This document shows positions 39,388-48,571 of a stretch of 64,000 nt of DNA, in pieces. Position 1 is the first letter of the stretch. Each line of letters begins with the position of its first letter. Both the position numbers and the translations under genes were made by a program. Where the stretch lies: the NCBI RefSeq assembly GCF_039888675.1, contig NZ_JBDQQR010000001.1, forward strand, positions 1,178,001 to 1,242,000, read 5' to 3'. The notes beneath the pieces were generated by a model. That model was not told the DNA's origin. It was given only the letters and a program-made list of their open reading frames with translations, and ran no database searches. Source of the DNA: Mesorhizobium sp. CAU 1732. Its GTDB lineage: Bacteria > Pseudomonadota > Alphaproteobacteria > Rhizobiales > Rhizobiaceae.

Positions 39388-39558
39388 ATGGTGAACAAGG
39401 ATCAGGTCAAAGGCGTCGCCAAGCAGGCGAAGGGCGCTGTCAAGGAAGCGGCCGGCAAGGTCACGGGATCGAAGCGGACCGAAATCGAAGGCAAGGCCGA
39501 AAAGGTCGCCGGCAAGGTCCAGAAGAATGTCGGCGACGTGCGCGAGAAATTGAAGTAG
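39388..39558 (+). CDS. CsbD-family small stress protein (56 aa)
   Basis: Begins MVNKDQVKGVAKQAKGAVKE and ends with VAGKVQKNVGDVREKLK. It shows the CsbD-family pattern of repeated GKxxKxAKGxV and a KxEGKxEKxxGK repeat. The family is stress-induced in many bacteria; its biochemical role is unclear. It is unusually Lys/Gly/Ala-rich, soluble and helical. A hairpin terminator follows 33 bases later. Confidence 0.92.
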   Translation: MVNKDQVKGVAKQAKGAVKEAAGKVTGSKRTEIEGKAEKVAGKVQKNVGDVREKLK

Positions 39559-39590
39559 GCACGGTCGGACAACCGATCGGCTGAAGTGAC

Positions 39591-39622
39591 AGAAAGGGCG
39601 GCTTGGACCGCCCTTTCTGCTA
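39591..39622 (+). terminator. Intrinsic terminator after CsbD gene
   Basis: An 11-bp stem AGAAAGGGCGG/CCGCCCTTTCT (39591-39601, 39608-39618), 6-base loop. The stem arms carry the A/T-rich ends on both sides. Confidence 0.8.
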
Positions 39623-39664
39623 TCTCGGCGCATCGCCATTTCGCTCCCCGACGCCGAACACGCC

Positions 39665-40102
39665 GTGCCCGACAACATCTCAGCCCTTGCCGCTCTTGCG
39701 TTCTCTGCGTTCACGTCAGCCACGATCCTGCCCGGAACGTCGGAGGCCGTGCTGCTGGCGATGCTGGCGGGCGGCGTGGCGCCTGGATGGCTTCTGCTGA
39801 CCGTGGCGTCGGTCGCGAACATAGCCGGATCGCTCGTCAACTGGGCGATGGGGCGGTTCCTTCATCTCTATGCAGACCGGCGCTGGTTTCCGGCAACGCC
39901 CGCCCAGATGGCCCGCGCCGAACGCTGGTACGGCCGTTATGGATGGCCGTCGCTGTTTCTGTCGTGGGTGCCGGTGATCGGCGATCCGATCACGATCGTC
40001 GCCGGCCTGCTACGCACGCCGTTCGCGCTTTTCGTGATCGTTGTGGCTATCGCCAAGACGGCGCGCTATGCAGCGCTGATCTGGCTTGCGGGTTTATTCT
40101 GA
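39665..40102 (+). CDS. YqaA/DedA-like inner-membrane protein (145 aa)
   Basis: The small DedA-superfamily pattern: [17 protein letters not shown] (the conserved P-G-x-E half-helix), then [32 protein letters not shown] (variant seen as [15 protein letters not shown]) and [12 protein letters not shown]. Four hydrophobic segments. YqaA/DedA proteins are likely lipid or undecaprenyl-phosphate scramblases. No clear ribosome site before ATG at 39665; GTG alternatives exist. Confidence 0.85.
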   Translation: MPDNISALAALAFSAFTSATILPGTSEAVLLAMLAGGVAPGWLLLTVASVANIAGSLVNWAMGRFLHLYADRRWFPATPAQMARAERWYGRYGWPSLFLSWVPVIGDPITIVAGLLRTPFALFVIVVAIAKTARYAALIWLAGLF

Positions 40103-40179
40103 TCCACAGCCTGCAGCATCGTCAACGCCAGCCCCATATGAGGATGCAAGCTGCCGACGGACCAACTCTGGAGACCGAG

Positions 40180-41571
40180 ATGACCGATACCCGTACCGAG
40201 ACCGACACATTTGGACCGATCGAGGTCGCATCCGACCGCTATTGGGGGGCGCAGGCGCAGCGCTCGCTTGGCAACTTCAAGATCGGGTGGGAGAAGCAGC
40301 CGCTGCCGATCGTGCGCGCGCTCGGCATCGTCAAGCGCGCTGCCGCCGAAGCCAATGCGGAGCTCGGTCACCTCGATCAGGACCTTGCGAAGACCATCGT
40401 GGCGGCCGCGCAGGAGGTTATCGATGGCAAGCTCGACGCGCATTTTCCGCTCGTCGTCTGGCAGACGGGTTCGGGCACGCAGTCCAACATGAATGCCAAT
40501 GAGGTGATCTCGAACCGCGCGATCGAGATGCTGGGCGGGCAGATGGGCTCCAAGAAGCCTGTTCATCCCAACGACCACGTCAATATGAGCCAGTCGTCCA
40601 ACGACACCTATCCGACGGCGATGCACATCGCGTGTTCGGAAGAGATCGTCCACCGCCTGTTGCCGGCGCTGAAGACGCTGCATGGCGCGCTCGACGGCAA
40701 GGCGAAGTCTTGGGACCACATCATCAAGATCGGCCGGACACACACGCAGGATGCGACGCCTCTCACCCTCGGTCAGGAATTCTCCGGCTACGCGCAGCAG
40801 GTGGCAAACGGCATCGCGCGCATCGAGCAGACGTTGCCTGGCCTGATGCAACTCGCGCAGGGCGGCACCGCGGTCGGCACGGGCCTGAACGCGCCGATCG
40901 GTTTCGCCGAAAGAGTTGCGGACAGGATCGCCGCGATCACCGGGCTTGATTTTACCTCGGCGCCCAACAAGTTCGAGGCACTGGCCGCGCACGACGCGAT
41001 GGTGTTCTCGCACGGCGCGATCAACACGGTCGCGGCCTCGCTGTTCAAGATCGCCAACGACATCCGCTTCCTCGGCTCCGGCCCGCGCTCTGGGCTGGGC
41101 GAACTGGCGCTGCCGGAGAACGAGCCCGGCTCGTCGATCATGCCGGGCAAGGTCAACCCGACCCAGTGCGAAGCGCTGACGCAGGTGTGCGTGCAAATCT
41201 TCGGCAACAATGCCGCGCTGACCTTCGCCGGCAGCCAGGGCCATTTCGAACTCAACGTCTTCAACCCGGTGATGGCCTACAATTTCCTCCAGTCGGTGCG
41301 GCTGATGGCCGACGCTGCCATATCCTTCACCGACAATTGCGTCGTCGGAATCGAGCCGCGCGAAGACAACATCAAGGCGGCGCTCGACCGATCGCTCATG
41401 CTCGTCACCGCGCTGGCACCGAAGATCGGCTACGACAACGCCGCCAAGATCGCCAAGACGGCACACAAGAATGGCACGACGCTGCGCGAGGAGGCGCTGG
41501 CGACGGGACTTGTGACGGAAGCGGAGTACGATGCGATCGTTCGGCCCGAGGCGATGACCAGGCCTGGCTGA
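40180..41571 (+). CDS. fumC: Class II fumarate hydratase
   Basis: A 463-residue homotetrameric, iron-free fumarase of the TCA cycle. Motifs: [57 protein letters not shown] and the signature [15 protein letters not shown], the active-site loop. Normal length. The ATG at 40180 is preceded by GGAG; the very long open frame upstream covers unrelated genes and is not used. Confidence 0.97.
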   Translation: MTDTRTETDTFGPIEVASDRYWGAQAQRSLGNFKIGWEKQPLPIVRALGIVKRAAAEANAELGHLDQDLAKTIVAAAQEVIDGKLDAHFPLVVWQTGSGTQSNMNANEVISNRAIEMLGGQMGSKKPVHPNDHVNMSQSSNDTYPTAMHIACSEEIVHRLLPALKTLHGALDGKAKSWDHIIKIGRTHTQDATPLTLGQEFSGYAQQVANGIARIEQTLPGLMQLAQGGTAVGTGLNAPIGFAERVADRIAAITGLDFTSAPNKFEALAAHDAMVFSHGAINTVAASLFKIANDIRFLGSGPRSGLGELALPENEPGSSIMPGKVNPTQCEALTQVCVQIFGNNAALTFAGSQGHFELNVFNPVMAYNFLQSVRLMADAAISFTDNCVVGIEPREDNIKAALDRSLMLVTALAPKIGYDNAAKIAKTAHKNGTTLREEALATGLVTEAEYDAIVRPEAMTRPG

Positions 41572-41587
41572 TCTAACAATGGTGTTG

Positions 41588-41658
41588 TGAACGGAATTTT
41601 ATTCGCCGTTCATCGATGCTGAACACTGAGTTCGCAACGCAGCGGCTTGCTGCGTTGC
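41588..41658 (+). promoter_or_regulatory. Two hairpins in the fumC-doxX gap
   Basis: Hairpin 1: TGAACGG (41588-41594) with CCGTTCA (41606-41612). Hairpin 2: GCAACGCAGC (41634-41643) with GCTGCGTTGC (41649-41658), loop GGCTT, a perfect 10-bp stem ending 46 bases before the doxX ATG. Neither has a T-run. The second may be an operator or a 5' UTR structure. Confidence 0.45.
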
Positions 41659-41704
41659 ACAAAACCTCTATGTGAGCGAACACAACTCCAGAGAGGCAAT
41701 TCCA

Positions 41705-42082
41705 ATGTCAAACGATCTTACCCTTCTCGTCGCGCGTATCCTTCTGGTCGCGCTGTTCCTTACGTCCGGCATCCCGATGCTGTTCGCACCCTCCGGCTTT
41801 GCCGGCTACATGGGGGCCATCGGCCTGCCAGCGCCGCTGCTCGTCACCTGGGTCGTGATTGCCGTCAAGATTCTCGGCAGCCTGTCGGTCCTGCTCGGCT
41901 TCAAGACCCGCTATGGCGCCTACGCGCTCGCAGCCTTCGCTATCGGTTCCGCACTTCTCGGCCACACCAACTGGGCCGACGCCAACGAGTTCAACAACTT
42001 CTTCAAGAACTTCGCCATCGCTGGCGGCTTCCTGGCCCTGTCCGTTGCCGGCGCCGGTGCGCTGTCGGTCGACAAACGCTGA
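41705..42082 (+). CDS. DoxX-family membrane protein (125 aa)
   Basis: Starts MSNDLTLLVARILLVALFL. Four hydrophobic helices with the DoxX pattern: RILLVALFLTSGIPMLFAP, the LVTWVVIAVKILGSLSVLLG segment, and a C-terminal FKNFAIAGGFLALSVAGAG. DoxX-like proteins often work with thiol/sulfur or redox-stress systems, but there is no such neighbour here. AGAGAGG precedes the ATG at 41705. A terminator lies 30 bases past the stop. Confidence 0.85.
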   Translation: MSNDLTLLVARILLVALFLTSGIPMLFAPSGFAGYMGAIGLPAPLLVTWVVIAVKILGSLSVLLGFKTRYGAYALAAFAIGSALLGHTNWADANEFNNFFKNFAIAGGFLALSVAGAGALSVDKR

Positions 42083-42111
42083 TCAAAGCCTCCTCCCAAG
42101 GCTGATGAAGA

Positions 42112-42138
42112 AGGCTCGCGGTGACGCGGGCCTTTTTT
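42112..42138 (+). terminator. Intrinsic terminator after doxX
   Basis: Stem AGGCTCGCG/CGCGGGCCT (42112-42120, 42125-42133) with GTGA loop and T6 tail. It separates doxX from the convergent hisG. Confidence 0.88.
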
Positions 42139-42216
42139 CTTGAGAGGAGGGGAATGCGGGCGATCGATCATCCGGCCATTGTGCCATGCCGCCTGCGTGG
42201 GTGGACAAACTTTCCC

Positions 42217-42912
42217 TCAGCGGGCGCTGAATCGCTCCAGCACGTCTTCCAAGGCGGCTGCCTCATCCGGTGTGCGCTGGCGCAGCGACGAGACGAGACA
42301 CGCTTCCGACTTGAGGATCACGCCGTCGTCCAGAACCTTCAGATGGTTGGCCTTGAGCGTCGAGCCGGTGGTCGTGATGTCCACGATCACGTCGGCCGAA
42401 CCGGCTGCGGGCGCACCCTCCGTCGCGCCGAGGCTTTCGACGATGCGGTAGACCTGGATGCCGTGCTGGGCGGAGAAGAACTGCTGCGTCAGCCGCCAGT
42501 ATTTGGTGGCGATGCGCAGGCGGCGGCCGTGACGCTGGCGGAAATCGGCGGCGACGTCGTCGAGATCGCCCATCGTATCGACGTCCAGCCACGCGTCCGG
42601 CACGGCGACGACGACGTCTGCCCGGCCGAAACCGAGCCGCGCACCGAGCGCCACGCGCTTTTCCCATTCGGGGATCGTTTCGCGGACAAGATCCTCACCG
42701 GTGACGCCGAGATCGATCGAGCCCTGCCCGAGTTCGCGCGCGATCTCGGAGGCCGACAGGAACGCGACCTCGATGTCGTCTCGTCCTTCGACCCGTGCGC
42801 GATAGCGCCGTGCATCGGAGGGGGCCTCTACTTTCAGGCCGGATGTCGCCAGCGCGGCAAGCGCCTCGTCCTTGAGGCGGCCCTTGGAGGGCAAAGCGAG
42901 CGTGATCGTCAT
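42217..42912 (-). CDS. hisG: ATP phosphoribosyltransferase, catalytic subunit (short form)
   Basis: A 231-residue enzyme of the first step of histidine synthesis. It lacks the C-terminal regulatory domain of long HisG and therefore needs HisZ, which is encoded just upstream. Motifs: [25 protein letters not shown] and the PRPP-binding [15 protein letters not shown]. Its ATG overlaps the hisZ stop by 4 bases (ATGA), so the two subunits are translationally coupled. Confidence 0.96.
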   Translation of the reverse strand: MTITLALPSKGRLKDEALAALATSGLKVEAPSDARRYRARVEGRDDIEVAFLSASEIARELGQGSIDLGVTGEDLVRETIPEWEKRVALGARLGFGRADVVVAVPDAWLDVDTMGDLDDVAADFRQRHGRRLRIATKYWRLTQQFFSAQHGIQVYRIVESLGATEGAPAAGSADVIVDITTTGSTLKANHLKVLDDGVILKSEACLVSSLRQRTPDEAAALEDVLERFSAR

Positions 42913-44024
42913 GCCGATGCCCTTTCCGCCTCGATGCGGTCGAGCCAGACCGAGAAGCCGACACCGGGGATCGGGTCCTTCGCGCCGAGCAGCGTCAGCA
43001 GGCGATCATAGCGCCCGCCGCCGACCAGCGGCCGTTGCGAGCTGCCCCCCGAAATCTCGAACACGAGGCCGGTATAGTAATCGAGCGGGCGCCCAAACGC
43101 GGCGTCGTACGCGACCGTCTCGGCCGGCAGGTCGTGAGAGGCGATCGCCTCGGCGCGCGCGGCGAACAGGTCGAGCGCCGCGCCGAGCGAGATACCCGCT
43201 TCGGACGCAAAGCCGCGCAGCGCCTCGGTGGAGTGCTGGAGCGGCGCGCGGATCGACAGGAACCGCTTCAGCGCATCGAAGGCGTCGCGTGACAGGCGGA
43301 CGCTGCGCAATTCAGCCTTTTCGATCAGGCGGCGCGCGATCTCCTGCGGGGTGCGGCCGGCCGTGGCCGACAGTCCCGAGCGCTCCATCAGGCCCGACAC
43401 GTGGCGGGCGAGCCCGTCATGATCGCCGTCCGCGACGAAGGCCGCGACGGGTTCGGCGACCGCGCCGCGTTGCGCCGGGTTGGCGAGATCGTCGAGCGCG
43501 GCGGCAAGCTGCTCCGACGAGCCGAAAGCGCGCGCCAGCCGCTTCTGCCAGCCGCGCGGCAGGCCGAGTGCGGCAAGAACCGCCTCGAAGACGCGCTGAT
43601 CGCCGAGCGTCACGGTCAGCGTCGCATGGGGCAGTGTTCGTGTCAGAAGCGCATGCGCGTCGGCAATCGAGCGTGCGTCGGCGCGTGCGATGTCGGTCTC
43701 GCCCAAATCCTCGATGCCGGCCTGGAAAAACTCCGCCTCGCCATCGCGGCGCTGGCGGAACACCTCGCCGAGATAGGCGTAGCGGCGCGGCGTGCCGGCC
43801 TGGCTGGCGATGTGGTCGATGCAGACGGGGATGGTGAATTCAGGCCGCAGGCACAGCGCCGCGCCGGTCTCGCTCTCGGTCAGGAAAATGCGGCGGCGCA
43901 GATCCTCGCCCGCCATGTCGAGAAACGGATCGGCCGGCTGCAACACCGCGATCTCCGTCAAGGGCGCGCCGCGCTCCTCGAAGAGCGCGAGAATGTCGGC
44001 TGCGAAAGCGGGCAGGGCGGTCAT
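42909..44024 (-). CDS. hisZ: ATP phosphoribosyltransferase regulatory subunit
   Basis: A 371-residue HisRS-like protein without the aminoacylation active site; it forms an octamer with short HisG. Class II-synthetase-like blocks remain: [40 protein letters not shown] (motif 2) and [15 protein letters not shown], then [13 protein letters not shown]. The start at 44024 overlaps the hisS stop by 4 bases (ATGA); the long frame to 44231 would overlap hisS deeply and is rejected. Confidence 0.95.
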   Translation of the reverse strand: MTALPAFAADILALFEERGAPLTEIAVLQPADPFLDMAGEDLRRRIFLTESETGAALCLRPEFTIPVCIDHIASQAGTPRRYAYLGEVFRQRRDGEAEFFQAGIEDLGETDIARADARSIADAHALLTRTLPHATLTVTLGDQRVFEAVLAALGLPRGWQKRLARAFGSSEQLAAALDDLANPAQRGAVAEPVAAFVADGDHDGLARHVSGLMERSGLSATAGRTPQEIARRLIEKAELRSVRLSRDAFDALKRFLSIRAPLQHSTEALRGFASEAGISLGAALDLFAARAEAIASHDLPAETVAYDAAFGRPLDYYTGLVFEISGGSSQRPLVGGGRYDRLLTLLGAKDPIPGVGFSVWLDRIEAERASA

Positions 44025-45475
44025 CCCCGCGCGCGCTCCGCCGCCTGCGCCGCAAGTATCCGCTGCACCGCCGCGACAAGCTCGCCTTCCGGCACAGATA
44101 CCTGCGCGGGGCGTCCCTCGCGCCAGGCTTCGTTGTCGGTGATTTCGGCCGACAGGCGCGAGCCCTCGATCAAATCCTTGATCTGGACCTCGCCTTTTTC
44201 GCGCTCGTCGCCGCCCTGGATGACGACGCAAGGGGCGCCGCGCCGGTCGGCATATTTCATCTGCGCCTTCATGCCCGAGCCGCCGAGATACATCTCGGCC
44301 CGGATGCCGGCGCCACGAAGCTGCGCCACCATCTGCTGGTAGCGGCCGAGGCTTTCCGTGTCCTTGTCCATGACGAGCACGACGACCGGCGCGATCACGT
44401 CATCGGTGTCGAGCTTGCCGAGGTTTTTCAGAGCGGCCGTGAGGCGCGAGACGCCGATGGAAAAGCCGGTCGCCGGAACCGGCTCGCCGCGAAAGCGCGA
44501 GACGAGACCGTCGTAACGACCACCGCCGGCGACCGAACCAAAGCGGACGATCTGGCCGTCATCGTTGGGGACTTCGAACAAGAGTTCGGCCTCGTAGACA
44601 GGGCCTGTGTAGTATTCGAGGCCGCGGACGACGGAGGGGTCGATCTTTATACGACCGTCGTCGTAACCGGCGGCAGCACAAAGCGCGCGGATTTGCGCCA
44701 GTTCCTCGACACCTTCGTTGCCGTCGACTTCGCCTGTTTCAATGTAACGAAGCACGGTCTCGATGCCCGCCTCGTCCAGCCCGGCGCCCTTGGTAAAATC
44801 GCCACTCTCGTCGAGACGGCCCTTACCGAGCAGAAGCCGCACGCCGTCCGGTCCGAACTTGTCGAGCTTGTCGATGGCGCGCAGCACGCCGAGCCTGCGT
44901 CCCGCATTCTCATCGCCGCCAAGGCCGATCGCCTCCAGCACGCCGTCGAGCACCTTGCGGTTGTTCACCCGGATCACGTAGTCGCCGCGCTTGATGCCGA
45001 CGGCTTCGAGCGTGTCGGCCATCATCATCGCCATCTCGGCGTCGGCGGCGACGCCCGGCGTGCCGACGATGTCGGCGTCGAACTGCATGAACTGGCGGAA
45101 GCGGCCGGGGCCGGGCTTTTCGTTGCGGAACACCCAGCCCGAGCGATAGCTGCGATAGGGTTTCGGCAGGGCCTCGAAATTCTCCGCCACGAAGCGCGCC
45201 AGCGGTGCGGTCAGGTCGTAGCGCAGCGACAGCCACTGCTCGTCATCGTCCTGGAACGAGAACACGCCCTCGTTCGGACGGTCCTGGTCGGGCAGGAACT
45301 TGCCCAGCGCGTCGGTGTATTCCACCATCGGCTGCTCGCCGGGCTCGAAGCCGTAGAGCTCGTAGACGCGCGCGATCTCGTCGGTCATCTTCTTGACGGC
45401 CCGGATGTCGCCCGCATGGCGATCGACGAACCCGCGTGGAAGCCGCGCTTTCATTCGCTCCGCCTTGTCAGCCAT
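44021..45475 (-). CDS. hisS: Histidyl-tRNA synthetase, alphaproteobacterial type
   Basis: A 484-residue class II synthetase. [15 protein letters not shown] at about 82-96, then motif 2 [20 protein letters not shown] at about 113-132, and the histidine-A signature [14 protein letters not shown]. These differ from the E. coli pattern (RHERPQKGRYRQF, GLDYYNRTVFE) and match the alphaproteobacterial/eukaryote-like clade whose tRNA-His lacks G-1. Here that tRNA is at 26521. Coupled by overlap to hisZ and then hisG. Confidence 0.95.
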   Translation of the reverse strand: MADKAERMKARLPRGFVDRHAGDIRAVKKMTDEIARVYELYGFEPGEQPMVEYTDALGKFLPDQDRPNEGVFSFQDDDEQWLSLRYDLTAPLARFVAENFEALPKPYRSYRSGWVFRNEKPGPGRFRQFMQFDADIVGTPGVAADAEMAMMMADTLEAVGIKRGDYVIRVNNRKVLDGVLEAIGLGGDENAGRRLGVLRAIDKLDKFGPDGVRLLLGKGRLDESGDFTKGAGLDEAGIETVLRYIETGEVDGNEGVEELAQIRALCAAAGYDDGRIKIDPSVVRGLEYYTGPVYEAELLFEVPNDDGQIVRFGSVAGGGRYDGLVSRFRGEPVPATGFSIGVSRLTAALKNLGKLDTDDVIAPVVVLVMDKDTESLGRYQQMVAQLRGAGIRAEMYLGGSGMKAQMKYADRRGAPCVVIQGGDEREKGEVQIKDLIEGSRLSAEITDNEAWREGRPAQVSVPEGELVAAVQRILAAQAAERARG

Positions 45476-45640
45476 GGTCCTGTCCGATCATCGTTCATGA
45501 AAAAATGCGCCCCTCGGGACGCGCCGGTTTCCTAGCCGATACGGTCTTGAGCGGCAAGGGCGCGCACTTCCTCGATGCCACGCCCCGTTTCCGGTCTGGC
45601 CATTTCGGGAATCCGTTTGCCGTCCTGACTTCCCGCGCGG

Positions 45641-46369
45641 TCATGAGGTGTCGCGCGGCTCCATCGCCCAGATGGCGAGGCCGTGCACGGTTTCGAGAAT
45701 GTCGTGGACGTCGTGGGTTGGCCGCTTCTGCCAGCCTGGCGGGCGGCCGGGACGCAACGGCCAGACGCGGCGAATGCGGCGGCTGTTTCGCGCGCTTGCG
45801 TGTCCGATATTTTGTGCGCTTGCGGCGTCGCGGCCCATACGTTGCGCGCTGGCGTCGCGGGCCGCACGCCAGCGGGCGAAGCGCCGGGCCTGGCGCGGGA
45901 GGTCGTCCAGCGCGAAGGCGAGCGCGGTGAGGCGTAGTTCGAGGCGGGCGGCGTTAACCGGGCCGCCCGGCGGGGACGGGCGACGGATCGGAAACGGGTC
46001 GCTCAAACCGGGGAAACAGATGCGCGGAACGCCGCTTCGCGACGATCGTCGAGGGCGGCGCGCGCGCGGCAGCGGGTCGAAGAGTTGAAAGCCGTGGCCG
46101 GCCTTGCGCGGGGAGGCTTGGGGATTGGCGGGGACTTTCGGCCTGCGCAGGCGCGCCGGCGTAAGCGTGACGACAAGGCCGCGTGCGGCAACGATCACCA
46201 GCCGCCGCGCGGCGGCCTCCGCGGGACGCAGCAGCCGGAGCACGGTCCGGTGGAGAACGCGCGGCATGGTGCGGTCCGCGCCGCCGACGATGCCGGCCAT
46301 CGCCACAAGGGTTACCAGCACGCGCTTCAGCGCCTGGCGGTTCGTCTCGATCGCGGCCTTCCAGTCCAT
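45641..46369 (-). CDS. Arginine- and proline-rich uncharacterised protein (242 aa)
   Basis: Not recognised. The N-terminal 90 residues, MDWKAAIETNRQALKRVLVT with LVAMAGIVGG and VLRLLRPAEAAARRLVIVAARG, are helical and could touch a membrane. The middle (RARRPRRSSRSG) is strongly basic. The C-terminal third includes LELRLTALAFALDDLPRQARRFARWRAARD and HDVHDILETVHGLAIWA. It reads in the same direction as hisS, ending 1.1 kb of repeats to its right. The basic, low-complexity composition means some of it could be spurious, but the ends look protein-like. Confidence 0.55.
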   Translation of the reverse strand: MDWKAAIETNRQALKRVLVTLVAMAGIVGGADRTMPRVLHRTVLRLLRPAEAAARRLVIVAARGLVVTLTPARLRRPKVPANPQASPRKAGHGFQLFDPLPRARRPRRSSRSGVPRICFPGLSDPFPIRRPSPPGGPVNAARLELRLTALAFALDDLPRQARRFARWRAARDASAQRMGRDAASAQNIGHASARNSRRIRRVWPLRPGRPPGWQKRPTHDVHDILETVHGLAIWAMEPRDTS

Positions 46370-46532
46370 CGCATCCTCCGCGCCCCTTTGGTCAGGGCGG
46401 CGGGATTATCGCGCGGGTTTGGGGGAGGTGGATAAAATGGGGTGGGGTTGCGGCGATGGTTTTCGCAAGTGGCTGATCGGGCTTGGGAAACGGTTTCGGC
46501 GATGCGGAAATCTTTCCACCTGCGGTCCACCT

Positions 46533-46736
46533 CACTTTCGTCATTCTCGGGCGACCGGAGCGCAGCGGAGGGAGACCCGAGAATCCATGCCTCGCCGGTG
46601 GGTGACTGGCTGGGTGGTCACGATGGTCGCAGGAGTGCCAAGTTCTGCACCACCCTGCGGCGGGACCCGCGAGGCATGGATACTCGGGTCTCCGCCTTTC
46701 GCTGCGCTCAAGGCTCCGCCCGAGGATGACGAAGTG
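46533..46736. repeat. Long imperfect inverted repeat, copy A (204 bp)
   Basis: Left arm CACTTTCGTCATTCTCGGG through GAGAATCCATGCCTCG, right arm CGAGGCATGGATACTCGGG to GATGACGAAGTG, roughly the reverse complement. Copy A has the fullest arms. Open frames that cross it are composition artefacts. Confidence 0.9.
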
Positions 46737-46823
46737 GGTGGGGGATGCCTCGAGATGGCGAAGGAGGGGGTAGCTCACCGAAAACCGTCACCGCCTCCGA
46801 ACCTGGCACAGCCGAAACCACCC

Positions 46824-47020
46824 CACTTTCGTCATTCTCGGGCGACCGGAGCGCAGCGGAGGGAGACCCGGGAATCCATGCCTCGCCGGTTGGTGACGAG
46901 CGGGGTGGTTGCGATGGTTCGTCAATTTCGGATGTGCGGTGAGTGCCCGGTTCTGCACCACCCAGCAGCGGAGGCGGCGAGGCATGGATCCTTGGGTCTG
47001 CGCCCGAGGATGACGAAGTG
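46824..47020. repeat. Long imperfect inverted repeat, copy B (197 bp)
   Basis: Same arms as copy A, but the right arm has lost about 20 bp between GGGTCTGCGCCCGAGG and the left-arm equivalent. The centre shares the block GGTTCGTCAATTTCGG with copy C. Confidence 0.9.
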
Positions 47021-47083
47021 GAGTGGGAACGCTTTCTCGAGTTCTGATACGACGCTGTCGGTTGCCTGGGCGACCAAACCACC

Positions 47084-47303
47084 GACTTCGTCATTCTCGG
47101 GCGACCGGAGCGAAGCGGAGGAAGACCCGGGAATCCATGCCTCGTCAGTTGGTGACGGGCGGGGTGGTGCCGATGGTTCGTCAATTTCGGATGTGCGGTG
47201 AGTGCCGAGTTCTGGACCATCCGGCGGCGGGTGCGGCGAGGCATGGATACTCGGGTCTCCGCCTTTCGCTGCGCTCGACGCTCCGCTCGAGGATGACGAA
47301 GTG
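47084..47303. repeat. Long imperfect inverted repeat, copy C (220 bp)
   Basis: Same arms and the same centre as copy B. The left arm has GCGAAGCGGAGGAAGACC where A has GCGCAGCGGAGGG, so copies differ by small substitutions. It closes the island, 280 bases before the small gene at 47583. Confidence 0.9.
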
Positions 47304-47582
47304 TGGGGGAAACCCGGCCGCCGTTGCATTTCTGCCACGCGGCGCGGAATGCGTGTGGAGAACCCGTGAATCCTCTGGCTTTCGGCGTGGCGCAGGCCTA
47401 TCAGCCCGCTCCGGAAAACGCGGCATGAGCCGCAAAACAGCTCAATCGACAGCGTGTTTTGGGACTGGCTTGGGGAACGATCGTCTCCCGAACGAGTTTC
47501 CGACACAATGGACCCCCACGGCTTCGCAGCGAAACCGGATGGTAACTGTCGGATGCAACAAGTGGTGGGAAACGGAACCGAG

Positions 47583-47723
47583 ATGACACCTGTGAAAGCC
47601 ACGATCCTATCGCTCTTCATGCTTTCCGGCATCGTCATGTGGGGCGCCGGAATCTACACTGCCGATGCCGCGGGCGACATGATCGTCATTGACGGCTACG
47701 GCGTCTCGATGTCCGGCCGCTAG
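47583..47723 (+). CDS. Small hydrophobic peptide of unknown function (46 aa)
   Basis: MTPVKATILSLFMLSGIVMW, then GAGIYTADAAGDMIVIDGYG and the end VSMSGR. One hydrophobic stretch that could be a signal peptide cut after ADA or a single membrane anchor. The frame is open upstream to 47454, but that part falls in repeat-like DNA and is rejected. The ribosome site is poor (GGAA). The stop TAG is the first three bases of the dispersed repeat. Function unknown; existence uncertain. Confidence 0.45.
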   Translation: MTPVKATILSLFMLSGIVMWGAGIYTADAAGDMIVIDGYGVSMSGR

Positions 47724-47824
47724 ATCACGGTGCGTCCTGACGGACGCACGACTGGCGATCTATCTCTTTGTTTGAGCATCGGAATAACCCGACACCGGAT
47801 TCCACTTTTCGGTCCGATGCTCTA
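47721..47824. repeat. Composite palindromic repeat, copy 1
   Basis: Two successive palindromes. The first is TGCGTCC-TGAC-GGACGCA. The second has arms GAGCATCGGA and TCCGATGCTC around a CCGA/TCGG-containing core. Near-identical to the repeat at 57892-58000. Its right edge CTA supplies the TAG stop of the phosphatase gene on the minus strand. Confidence 0.9.
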
Positions 47825-48571
47825 AGCCGCGGCCTCGATGAACCGTTTCTGATCTCCATCCACGACCAACGCAGTCAGCCGGCCGGTCTCGAACGCCATC
47901 GTGTCCACGTTGACGCGGTTGGCCATGACCTCCGGCTCGTGATGCGGCGTGTGGCCGTGGACGACGATCTTGTCGAACAGCCCCGGATGAATATGGAACT
48001 CGCGCCTGATCCAGATCAGGTCGTGCGGATTCTGCGCGGCCAGCGCAGTGCCCGGCCGCACGCCGGCGTGGCAGAAGAAGAAATCCCCGAACGACGCGGA
48101 GCGTGGCAGGTCGCGCAGGAATGCGACGTGCGAATCGGGCACCGCCGCGACGAGCGCGGCATGGCTGTCGGTGATCGCGCGCCGGTTGTGCGCGTTCAGC
48201 GTGACGTCATAGGAGGCGGCGGTGTCCGCGCCGCCATAGTTGATGAAGAGATCACCCTTGTCATGCGGGTCGGCGAGGAAATCGAGGAAGCCTTCGTCGT
48301 GGTTGCCGAGAAGGGCAATGATGCGCGGGTCGCGCGCGGTTGCCTCCATCAGGACATCCAGCACCTCGCGGGATTGCGGCCCGCGATCGACATAGTCGCC
48401 GAGATGGATGATGCGCCAGTCGGCGGGACGGTCGCGCGCGATCTCATCCGCGATCATGCCATGCATGCGCGACAGGCAGTCGAACCGCCCATGCACGTCG
48501 CCGATCGCGTAGAGGCGCATGCCGGCGGGGGCTGCGGCATCGAGGTAGTGGACGCCGCCGCCCGTTTCCAT
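47822..48571 (-). CDS. Serine/threonine-type metallophosphoesterase
   Basis: A 249-residue bimetal phosphatase. Motifs in order: LYAIGDVHGRFD at about 20-31, HLGDYVDRGPQS, ALLGNHDEGFLDF, and later VVHGHTPHHEPEV. This is the PPP/ApaH-like set: D-x-H, G-D-x-x-D-R-G, G-N-H-D/E and the two histidines. Its start (ATG 48571) shares one base with the lldD stop (TGATG), so it is translated with L-lactate dehydrogenase. An internal start MRLYAIGD is also possible. The substrate (protein or dinucleotide polyphosphate) is unknown. Confidence 0.88.
   Translation of the reverse strand: METGGGVHYLDAAAPAGMRLYAIGDVHGRFDCLSRMHGMIADEIARDRPADWRIIHLGDYVDRGPQSREVLDVLMEATARDPRIIALLGNHDEGFLDFLADPHDKGDLFINYGGADTAASYDVTLNAHNRRAITDSHAALVAAVPDSHVAFLRDLPRSASFGDFFFCHAGVRPGTALAAQNPHDLIWIRREFHIHPGLFDKIVVHGHTPHHEPEVMANRVNVDTMAFETGRLTALVVDGDQKRFIEAAA

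Noticed and set aside
44025..44231. Longer hisZ start
   Set aside because: It would overlap hisS by about 200 bases; the ATGA overlap at 44024 is the normal start.
46533..47303. Possible CRISPR array
   Set aside because: Units are about 200 bp, self-complementary and only three; there are no short equal repeats with unique spacers and no cas genes.
47454..47582. N-terminal extension of the 46-aa peptide
   Set aside because: The upstream part is near-repeat DNA without a ribosome site and reads as non-protein sequence.
46104..47638. Several long open frames crossing the repeat island on both strands
   Set aside because: They run through inverted repeats, share the same Arg/Pro/Ser-rich segments in each copy and have no ribosome sites or domains.
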